Source of the DNA: Actinomycetota bacterium
GTDB taxonomy: Bacteria > Actinomycetota > Thermoleophilia > Gaiellales > Gaiellaceae
Direction: 5' to 3'
NCBI GenBank assembly: GCA_003136795.1
Contig: PLDP01000039.1
Coordinates: 1-9,056, forward strand
Length of the DNA stretch: 9,056 nt
Shown here: positions 1-5,903 of the stretch, piece after piece
Layout of the letters: each line of letters opens with the position of its first letter
Position numbering within the stretch: position 1 is the stretch's first letter
Made by a program: the position numbers and the translations under genes
Notes under the pieces: generated by a model
Told to the model about the DNA's origin: nothing
What the model saw: only the letters and a program-made list of their open reading frames with translations
The model's database searches: none

Positions 1-585
1 TGCGTCCAGTGCCACGACCGCGTCGGGACGGAAGGTCGGCCGGATGCGAAAGCCCGGCTCCGACGCGGCGAGCGCGCGATGCTCCGCGAGCGACGAGCCG
101 GCGGGGTCGGTCGTCGACAAACACTCGACCTGGAACCGGTCGAGCAAGGCCCGCGGAGCAAACGCGGGCGACGAGAGCTGCTCCTCGACGCGCGCGTAGA
201 TCGTCTCCGCCGAGGCCGGCTCGAGGCGCTCCTCGATTCCGAACACCGTCACGAGCGTCTCGCGCAGCCAGAGCCCGGTTGGGGTCAGCGCAAACAGGTG
301 CACGTTGTCGGCGAGCAGCTGCCAAACGGCGCGGTCGTCGACTGCGGCTTCGCCGACTCCAGCGCGCTCGAGCGGAATCCCCTGCGAGTAGAGCATCCGC
401 ACGACGTAGTGGTCGCCCGTGACGAAGAGCCGGCCGGGCGGGTCGAGCCGCGCCGCGGGATCGGCGAGGAGCCGCACGTCGATGTGCCCGTGCGGGCTCA
501 CGATCGGCAACTCGGCGACGCCGCGGTAGAGGTCGAGGCCGCCACGCGAGGGCTCGATGTACCGGTCGGCCCTCAGATGCGCCAC
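1..585 (-). CDS. uxaC: Uronate isomerase (UxaC/glucuronate isomerase family), N-terminal part; C-terminus beyond window
   Basis: The frame is open for 195 codons from a GTG at 585 and leaves the window at position 1, so roughly 40% of a typical ~470-residue family member is present. Seen: an amidohydrolase-type metal motif in PHGHID (H32, H34), then TGDHYVVRMLYSQGI at 56-70, a helical stretch with LWLRETLVTVFGI (105-117), and CLSTTDPAGSSLAEHRAL (155-172). All resemble UxaC, which interconverts aldose and ketose hexuronates (glucuronate to fructuronate, galacturonate to tagaturonate) in the cytoplasm. Most UxaC proteins have HCH where this has HGH. No in-frame ATG exists near the N-terminus; the GTG overlaps the end of the upstream larA-like gene by 13 bp, which implies translational coupling. 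The rest of the active site lies outside the window, so the exact uronate substrate cannot be judged. Confidence 0.85.
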   Translation of the reverse strand, partial: MAHLRADRYIEPSRGGLDLYRGVAELPIVSPHGHIDVRLLADPAARLDPPGRLFVTGDHYVVRMLYSQGIPLERAGVGEAAVDDRAVWQLLADNVHLFALTPTGLWLRETLVTVFGIEERLEPASAETIYARVEEQLSSPAFAPRALLDRFQVECLSTTDPAGSSLAEHRALAASEPGFRIRPTFRPDAVVALDA

Positions 586-1841
586 AGCCCGAGCCCAGGG
601 TTCGGGATGTCGACCGCGTCGGGCGGAAACCGCTCGAGGGCCTCGTCGAGCGCCAGGTAGCGGAACCCGACCGCCTCGACCTCGGCGCGCGACAGTTCGG
701 GGCCGGGCGCGTAGGTGACGGTGAAGCGCCCCTCGGTCGAGCCGTGGATCAGATGCGCGACCGCCGCGAGGTTCGCCGCGAGCTCCGGGTCGGCCGCCAT
801 CGCCTGCAGCGCCGCCTCGCGCCCGTGATAACCGTGCCGCCGGATCAGCGCGTCCACGACGGGATCCTCGCCGAAGCGCGACACGCCCGGCGCGACGACG
901 AAGAGCTCCCCGCCATCCGCCATCGCGAGCCGCGTGCGGTAGATCGCCTTGTTCCCGAGCCAGGTCGAGCGGTACTCCCGCGGGTCGAGGTAGGCGACGC
1001 ACTGCTGAAACGGCGTCTCGAGCGTTTCGATGTTGACCTCGGCCGAAAGCGCGGCGGCCGTGCGAAACGCATCGCCCCCGGAGGAGCGAGTGCCGCCTTC
1101 GCCGGCGAAGACGCCGCGCAAGACCGGTCCCTCGTGACGAGCTTCGACGACGGTGAGGACGAACAGCACCCGGCAACGCTCCTCGAGGAAGCGATCGAAG
1201 CCCCGGTCGAGCAGCTGCCGGACGGGCGCGTCGATGCGTCCCAGCGTCTGCTCGATTCCGTAGACGGCGCTGAAGAAATGGCTGCGCTGGATCGTCTCCG
1301 GGCCACCGAGCCCGATCGAAACGTGTTTCGTGTAGCCGCCGAACCCCGCCACCTCGTGCGGCACCACCTGCCCGACGGAGACGACGAGGTCGTAGGAGCC
1401 GTCGACGAGCGCTCGGTTGACGGCGAACGGCAGGGCGAGACCCAGGAAGCGCCCGACCACCTCGTCGACCTCGTCCGCGGGGAGCTCACCGATCGTCGTC
1501 ACGTCGTCGCGCCAACGGTGGTGCAGCAAGCGCGCGGGATCAATCGCGTCGCCGAACATCAGCCTGCATTCGGCAGGACCGAGCGGCCGATGCGTGCCGA
1601 GCGCGGGCATCACGTCGACGCGCTCGACCTGGCTCTCGAGCAGCCCGGCGAGTTGCGCAACGATCTCTCCCGCGCGCGAATGCAGACGCGTCTGGTCGGG
1701 CGGCACGAGGAGCACGCTGCGCGCTCCCGTGCCCGCGACCTGGCCCGCGAGGTCGCGCACGAATGCGGCGAGCTCGTCCGGCGAGACGTCGGCGGTCGAG
1801 CCGCCGACCGCGAGGAGCGGCCGTCCGGTGGTCGTTTGCAC
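573..1841 (-). CDS. larA: LarA-family nickel-dependent 2-hydroxyacid racemase/epimerase (DUF2088)
   Basis: The 422-residue product matches the usual LarA length (about 424). LarA enzymes racemise or epimerise 2-hydroxyacids using a nickel-pincer nucleotide cofactor. Seen: PPDQTRLH (47-54), like the family's PDxTR motif; GTHRP with H84; PHEVAGFGGYTKH with H162 and K172; and QRSH with H188. In Lactiplantibacillus LarA the matching residues are H108, H174, K184 (cofactor attachment) and H200 (nickel ligand). The H-K-H spacing of 10 and 16 residues is identical here, so a working cofactor site is likely. The start is the first usable codon after the beta-subunit gene (59-bp gap); an upstream extension of the frame only overlaps that gene. 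The ribosome site is weak (CTGAG directly before GTG). The substrate is unknown: LarA homologues act on lactate, malate, 2-hydroxyglutarate, phenyllactate or gluconate. The uxaC neighbour favours a sugar acid, by inference. The LarB/C/E cofactor genes are not in the window. Confidence 0.88.
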   Translation of the reverse strand: MQTTTGRPLLAVGGSTADVSPDELAAFVRDLAGQVAGTGARSVLLVPPDQTRLHSRAGEIVAQLAGLLESQVERVDVMPALGTHRPLGPAECRLMFGDAIDPARLLHHRWRDDVTTIGELPADEVDEVVGRFLGLALPFAVNRALVDGSYDLVVSVGQVVPHEVAGFGGYTKHVSIGLGGPETIQRSHFFSAVYGIEQTLGRIDAPVRQLLDRGFDRFLEERCRVLFVLTVVEARHEGPVLRGVFAGEGGTRSSGGDAFRTAAALSAEVNIETLETPFQQCVAYLDPREYRSTWLGNKAIYRTRLAMADGGELFVVAPGVSRFGEDPVVDALIRRHGYHGREAALQAMAADPELAANLAAVAHLIHGSTEGRFTVTYAPGPELSRAEVEAVGFRYLALDEALERFPPDAVDIPNPGLGLWRI

Positions 1842-1900
1842 CTCAGCAGGATAGGGCGGCCGTGGCGGTGCGCGACCACACCCGTTCTCGCCGCTTGCTA

Positions 1901-2812
1901 CTAGGACGTCTCCAGACCGGCGAGCGCGTCCCAGCGCTCGTCGACGTGAGTCTGAATGGAGTCGATCTCTCCGGGTGCGAGGTGGCTGAAGCGCCCCTGC
2001 GTCTCGAGGAAGTCGCCGACGGGCAACGGATGCTTCGGCCGGACCGTGATCCGCCATTCGCCGTGGTCGCATTCGCAGAGCGGGAAGTAGTGCGACTCGA
2101 CAGCGAGCCGCGCGAGCTCGGTGGTTTGCGCGGTCGGGTAGCGCCAGCCGGGCGGGCAGCCACCCAGGATGTGCAGGAACCGGAAGCCCTCCACCTCGGC
2201 GGCTCTCGTCACCTTCGCCCGGAAGTCACGCAGCATCGGCACCGACCCGAGAGCAAGCGTCGCGACATAGGGAATGCCGTGGGCGGCCATGATGCGCGCG
2301 AGGTCCTTCTTCTGCCCGGTCCGCGTCGCACCCGCTGGTGTCGTCGTCGTCCACGCGCCCTCCGGGGTCGCGCCGGACTTCTGAACGCCGGTGTTCATGT
2401 ACGCCTCGTTGTCGTTGAGCACGTAGATGATGTCCTCGTTCCTCTCCGCGGCCGCGGACACGCCGGAGAAGCCGATGTCCGCGGTCGAGCCGTCTCCACC
2501 CCACACGACGACGGTCGAGTCCTCGATCCCGCGTAGCCGCATTGCCGCCTTGATCCCGGATGCCTCGGCTGCCGCCGACGCGAACGGCGTCAGATGGACG
2601 GAGACCCCGAACGCGTTGACAGGGAAGACGCCGGCAATGATCGTCCAGCACGACGCCGGCACGACCAGGACGATCTTCGACTCCGGCGCCGCAGCGGTGA
2701 GCCCGCCGAGCACGTGCCGGATGTTGATCGCAGGCCCGCAGCCGGCGCAGGCGGTGTGGCCGGGAAGCAGCAGCGTGTCCTCGGAGACGATCTCGTCGAG
2801 CCAGGCGGGCAT
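1901..2812 (-). CDS. porB: 2-oxoacid (pyruvate):ferredoxin oxidoreductase, beta subunit (TPP-binding)
   Basis: The 303-residue product is the thiamine-diphosphate subunit of a PFOR-type enzyme, which oxidatively decarboxylates a 2-oxoacid with CoA and ferredoxin. Seen: GHTACAGCG with C22 and C25; further cysteines C55 (PASC) and C219 (GGCPPGW), which complete the four ligands of the subunit's 4Fe-4S cluster in this family; and the TPP motif from GDGSTADIG (106-114) to NDNEAYMNTG (133-142), followed by QKSGATPEGAWTTTTPAG. Family assignment is firm. Pyruvate is the most likely substrate by overall resemblance to PorB, but other 2-oxoacids are possible. The ATG sits 2 bp after the alpha stop codon behind a strong GGAGGGG site. 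The gene ends in two consecutive TAG codons (1903-1898). Confidence 0.92.
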   Translation of the reverse strand: MPAWLDEIVSEDTLLLPGHTACAGCGPAINIRHVLGGLTAAAPESKIVLVVPASCWTIIAGVFPVNAFGVSVHLTPFASAAAEASGIKAAMRLRGIEDSTVVVWGGDGSTADIGFSGVSAAAERNEDIIYVLNDNEAYMNTGVQKSGATPEGAWTTTTPAGATRTGQKKDLARIMAAHGIPYVATLALGSVPMLRDFRAKVTRAAEVEGFRFLHILGGCPPGWRYPTAQTTELARLAVESHYFPLCECDHGEWRITVRPKHPLPVGDFLETQGRFSHLAPGEIDSIQTHVDERWDALAGLETS

Positions 2813-2814
2813 CG

Positions 2815-3981
2815 CTACACCCCCTCCGGAACATAGACCGGCGCGACGCCGCCGCTCTGCGTGCTCGAGCGCGTGTGCTGGAGCGCCCAGCGCAGCGTCG
2901 CGGGCGTGACGTCCGCGCCGCCGAGCCCGCCGATGAAGTTCGCGGCGGCTTTGACGCGCTTCAGATCGAGCGACAGCACGTCGTTGCCGAGCGGCCCGAG
3001 CGAGCCGAAGCCGGGCGCTCGATCGACGACGGAGAGATACGACACGCCCGCCAGCACCGAGGCGAGCTCGGCAGCCGGGAACGGCCGGTAGGTATGGACG
3101 CGGACGACGAGCAGGTTGTCGTCGTCAGCGACGAGCTCCTGCGCCGAGTCGCCGATCGTCCCGATCGCGACGAGCGCGGTGTCCGCCTCGGGGTTGCCGA
3201 CGAGCTCGAGCGCGGCGACCTTCTCGCGCTGGAAATGCGTCGTGAACTCCGACGCGACGGTCTCGATCAGGCCTCTCGCATCGTCCAATGCCTCTGCGAC
3301 GTCGCGCTGGAACGCGAAGTAGTCCTTCGGCTCCGGCAGCGCAGAGAACACGCGCGGGTTCGACGGGTCGAGCAGCCATTCCTGCGGCGGATGCAACGCG
3401 GGGATGAACGCGTCGACCGCGTCCTGATCCGGGATCTCCAGGACCTCGGACGTGTGCGAGAGCAGGAAGCCCTCGGCGCAGACCAGCACGGGCAGCATCG
3501 CCGTCTCGGCGATCCGGTAGGCGCAGAGAATGCTGTCGAGCACCTCCTGCGCCGACGAGCAGTACAGCTGGATCCAGCCGGTGTCCCTCTGGCTCATGCT
3601 GTCCGAGAGATCCGGCTCGATGCTCCACGGGGCGAACACCGCGCGGTTGACGTTGACGACGACCAGCGGCACGCGTTCGCGCGAGGCTCTGTGCAGCTGC
3701 TCGTGCGCGTACAACAACCCCTGTGACGACGTCGCGGTAAACGTCCGAACTCCCGCGCGCGCCGCCGCGATCACGTACCCGAACATGGAGTGCTCGCTCT
3801 CGAGATTCGCGTACTCGATGTCGTCTCGTCCGACGACGAGGTCGGCGAGCCGCTCGACGATGAGCGTCTGCGGCGTGATCGGATAGCAGCCGATCGCCTG
3901 GACGCGCGCGAGCATCACCGCGCACGCCGCGGCTTCGTTCGCCGTCATGACCACACGACCGCGCGGCAGTGTCTGGATCAC
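2815..3981 (-). CDS. porA: 2-oxoacid (pyruvate):ferredoxin oxidoreductase, alpha subunit
   Basis: The 388-residue product starts at a GTG whose last two bases are shared with the TGA of the upstream gene (GTGA overlap), behind a very strong ribosome site. Seen: EAAACAVMLARVQAIGCYPITPQT, with the YPITP motif at 33-37; ESEHSMFGYVIAAARAG (61-77); TATSSQGLLYAHEQLHRAS (82-100); and SQRDTGWIQLY (130-140). All are typical of archaeal-type PorA, followed by the C-terminal domain II with VRVHTYRPFP. The Thr in YPITP is the pyruvate-type residue; to my recollection oxalate oxidoreductase has Arg there, so oxalate is unlikely. Alpha pairs with beta to form the TPP active site. The frame remains open upstream to 4173, but that part overlaps the gamma-delta gene in another frame and shows no family similarity, so the start at 3981 is preferred. 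Confidence 0.92.
   Translation of the reverse strand: MIQTLPRGRVVMTANEAAACAVMLARVQAIGCYPITPQTLIVERLADLVVGRDDIEYANLESEHSMFGYVIAAARAGVRTFTATSSQGLLYAHEQLHRASRERVPLVVVNVNRAVFAPWSIEPDLSDSMSQRDTGWIQLYCSSAQEVLDSILCAYRIAETAMLPVLVCAEGFLLSHTSEVLEIPDQDAVDAFIPALHPPQEWLLDPSNPRVFSALPEPKDYFAFQRDVAEALDDARGLIETVASEFTTHFQREKVAALELVGNPEADTALVAIGTIGDSAQELVADDDNLLVVRVHTYRPFPAAELASVLAGVSYLSVVDRAPGFGSLGPLGNDVLSLDLKRVKAAANFIGGLGGADVTPATLRWALQHTRSSTQSGGVAPVYVPEGV
2821..2827 (-). promoter_or_regulatory. Ribosome binding site of the beta-subunit gene
   Basis: GGAGGGG lies inside the last codons of the alpha gene, 8 nt before the ATG at 2812. It fixes the start and supports coupled translation of alpha and beta. Confidence 0.8.
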
Positions 3982-4832
3982 GCCGGCACCTCCTCCATCG
4001 CGATCGCGTTCCGCACCGGGCACACGACCTCGCAGATGCCGCAGCCCTTGCAATAGAGGTAGTCGATGACCATCGCGCCGTCGCTCTTCGTCATCGCGCC
4101 TTCCGGGCAGAAGAGCGCGCACACACCGCACGCGGTGCACTCCACCGCGATCAACGGCCGGTCGAGCGACCACGTGCCGGTGTGGTTGCCACGCGAGTCG
4201 GTCGTGCTGACGGCGAAGACGGGCGTGCCCGAGCTTCGCACCACCTGCGCGAGGCTCGCCGCTTCGACCGGCGTGTCACCCGCCGCCGCGTGTTGCTTCG
4301 TGCAGCGCTCGTGGCCGTCTCGAGCAGCGGCGACGTTCGCTCCGGCCTTTGCGCCCATGCGCGACGCGACGGCCTGCTCCAGGAACGCGAGCCCGTCCGG
4401 GATGAGCAAGCTCACGCACGCGCCGAGCACGGCGACGTTGCCCATCGGCCGGCCCTCGGACGAGAGGATCCCGTGGCGCTGCGCGATTCGTGCCGCCGGG
4501 ACGCGCGCGATGTCGAACGGGCCCGTGTGCGGGAAGCGCGTCTCGCGATTCAGGAGAACGAGCCCGCCGGGCCTGAGCTTGGCCAGGGCCTGCGGCGAGG
4601 GCGGCGAGGAGGACACGACGACGAGCACGTCGCAGTCGCGCACCTTGTAGCGGCGGTGAATCGGCGATTCGTCCCAGCGGAGCGACGCCGAGATCGGCGC
4701 TCCACGCCGCTCGGCGGTGAACTCCGGAAAGCTCTGCACGAAGAATCCCGCGCGGGCAAACGTCTCGGCGAGGATCTGCGAGGCGAGCACGACCCCTTCG
4801 CCGCCCCGGCCCACAAGGAGCATCTCCTTCAT
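3978..4832 (-). CDS. 2-oxoacid (pyruvate):ferredoxin oxidoreductase, fused gamma-delta subunit
   Basis: One 284-residue protein carries two subunits that are often separate. The gamma part (about 1-165) begins MKEMLLVGRGGEGVVLASQI, the GxGGxG-type start of the gamma family (thought to bind CoA), and has the PEFTAERRGAPISASLR segment (36-52). A linker of about 30-40 residues follows. The delta part (about 200-284) opens with GTWSLDRPLI and has two 4Fe-4S motifs: C232/C235/C238/C242 with a final CP, and C261/C264/C267/C271 with a final CP. Delta passes electrons from the TPP site to ferredoxin. This is the promoter-proximal gene of the minus-strand operon. The ATG at 4832 is preceded by AGG-containing sites; an ATG three codons in (4823) would have GGAG touching it and is less likely. 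The gene order gamma-delta, alpha, beta is also that of some anaerobes with fused subunits. Confidence 0.9.
   Translation of the reverse strand: MKEMLLVGRGGEGVVLASQILAETFARAGFFVQSFPEFTAERRGAPISASLRWDESPIHRRYKVRDCDVLVVVSSSPPSPQALAKLRPGGLVLLNRETRFPHTGPFDIARVPAARIAQRHGILSSEGRPMGNVAVLGACVSLLIPDGLAFLEQAVASRMGAKAGANVAAARDGHERCTKQHAAAGDTPVEAASLAQVVRSSGTPVFAVSTTDSRGNHTGTWSLDRPLIAVECTACGVCALFCPEGAMTKSDGAMVIDYLYCKGCGICEVVCPVRNAIAMEEVPA
3989..3996 (-). promoter_or_regulatory. Ribosome binding site deciding the GTG start of the alpha gene
   Basis: GGAGGAGG lies 7 nt upstream of the GTG at 3981, within the last codons of the gamma-delta gene. It supports the non-ATG start and the 4-bp stop/start overlap over any longer frame. 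Confidence 0.85.
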
Positions 4833-4934
4833 CTCGACCTGATCCTCCGCCGCGGCTCCCAGCCGGGCATCAGGGAGATTGCCGAAGGTCCGTCGGTAGT
4901 CCTACCACCCCCGGCGGGGGATAGCGTTCGAGGG
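4833..4934. promoter_or_regulatory. Divergent intergenic region with two adjacent inverted repeats
   Basis: This 102-bp gap separates the oxidoreductase operon (leftward) from the peroxidase gene (rightward), so it should hold both promoters. I could not pick out convincing -35/-10 pairs. It does contain GGTAG-TC-CTACC (4895-4906) followed one base later by CCCCC-GGC-GGGGG (4908-4920). The second could be a short stem or, together with the first, a regulator binding site. The repeat ends only 14 bp before the peroxidase start codon. Confidence 0.45.
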
Positions 4935-5822
4935 GTGCAGACGCCGCAGATCGGGATCTTCGCGCTCGGGACGTCGTCGACGGCCTACCTCGAGTTCGAC
5001 GCCAGGGACGGAACCACCCGCGACCTGGTGGGCGCGATCGCGTCGCTGCGCGAACCGCGAATGACGATCGGCGGCGTCAATCTGGTCGTGGGCTTTCGGC
5101 CGGAGCTCTGGCGCGACCTGTTCCCCGCCGAGGCGCCGGCCGGGGTCGAGGGCTTCAACCACGATCTCGTCGGCCCCGACGGCTACCGGATGCCGGCGAC
5201 GCAGCACGACGCGGTGCTCTGGCTGTCCGGCAGCGCCTACGACGTCGTCTTCGACGTCGCCCGCGGCGCGATCGCCGAGCTCGCCGAGCTCGCGTCGGTC
5301 GCCGACGAGACGTCGAGCTGGTCCTACCGTCACGACCGCGATCTCACCGGCTTCATCGACGGCACCGAGAACCCGACGCTCGTCGAGGCGGCAGAGCTCG
5401 CGCTGATCGCAGACGGAAGGCCGGGCGCCGGCGGCTCGATCCTCCTGCTGCAGAAGTGGAGCCACGACGCGACGGCGTGGGAGTCGCTGCCCGTCGCCGA
5501 TCAGGAGCAAGTGATCGGGCGAACGAAGGACGAGAGCATCGAGCTCACCGACAAGCCTCCGGAGTCGCATGTTGCGCGCACCGACCAGGACCGGTTCGGC
5601 AAGATCTTCCGCCGCAACACGCCCTACGGGACCGTGACCGACCACGGCACGATCTTCGTCGGGCTCAGCGCCGACCAGCGGCCGCTCGTTGCGATGCTCG
5701 AGAGCATGTTGGGACTGACCGACGGCGTCCGCGATGCGCTCACGCGCTACACGCAGCCACTCACCGGCGCGTACTACTTCGTACCATCGACGCAGGGCCT
5801 CCAACGCGCGTCGACTGCTTGA
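4935..5822 (+). CDS. DyP-type heme peroxidase, class B-like
   Basis: The 295-residue product has the length of class B DyP peroxidases, which use hydrogen peroxide to oxidise dyes, metal ions or small aromatics through a heme. Seen: the hallmark GxxDG motif in GFIDGTENP (139-147, catalytic D142); the likely proximal heme ligand H212 in PPESHVARTD; and IFRRNTPYG (224-232), where R226 and N228 match the distal Arg and Asn of DypB-type enzymes. No signal peptide or membrane segment is visible, so it is probably cytoplasmic. The tail after the core is short (STQGLQRASTA) and lacks the encapsulin cargo peptide found on some DyPs. The GTG start is chosen because protein similarity begins there; the frame is open far upstream (to 3969) but only opposite the gamma-delta gene. 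The ribosome site is weak. The physiological substrate is unknown. Confidence 0.9.
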   Translation: MQTPQIGIFALGTSSTAYLEFDARDGTTRDLVGAIASLREPRMTIGGVNLVVGFRPELWRDLFPAEAPAGVEGFNHDLVGPDGYRMPATQHDAVLWLSGSAYDVVFDVARGAIAELAELASVADETSSWSYRHDRDLTGFIDGTENPTLVEAAELALIADGRPGAGGSILLLQKWSHDATAWESLPVADQEQVIGRTKDESIELTDKPPESHVARTDQDRFGKIFRRNTPYGTVTDHGTIFVGLSADQRPLVAMLESMLGLTDGVRDALTRYTQPLTGAYYFVPSTQGLQRASTA

Positions 5823-5903
5823 TGGATCGGCTTGAAACGTACGCCTACCCGTCGATTTCGCGATTTTGCGGGACTTTCGTGATCGTCATGACCGGGCCAC
5901 CTC
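5823..5903 (+). other. Short intergenic gap before the sensor kinase
   Basis: This 81-bp gap holds no clear terminator for the peroxidase gene and no convincing promoter. A TTGAAA at 5832-5837 has no good -10 partner. Peroxidase and kinase genes may therefore be co-transcribed. At the right end, CGGGCC (5893-5898) can pair with GGCCCG (5910-5915), which places the kinase ATG in the loop. Confidence 0.4.

Noticed and set aside
744..1904. Long plus-strand frame opposite the larA-like gene
   Set aside because: Its arginine-rich, repetitive translation is the antisense shadow of a clearly conserved gene; GC-rich codon bias keeps such frames open. The same applies to 79-660 and 2875-3726 (plus) and 4902-5804 and 6660-8048 (minus).
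1842..2072. Upstream extension of the larA-like frame
   Set aside because: It overlaps the end of the beta-subunit gene in another frame and is compositionally a shadow; GTG 1841 gives the normal family length.
2815..4832. Identification of the complex as oxalate oxidoreductase
   Set aside because: Fused gamma-delta and gene order are suggestive, but the alpha subunit has YPITP with Thr where, to my knowledge, oxalate oxidoreductase has Arg.
3969..4934. Upstream extension of the peroxidase frame
   Set aside because: The extension lies opposite the gamma-delta gene and has no peroxidase similarity; family similarity begins right after GTG 4935.
5780..5822. Encapsulin cargo peptide at the peroxidase C-terminus
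   Set aside because: The short tail lacks the GSLGIGSL-like targeting sequence seen on encapsulated DyPs.
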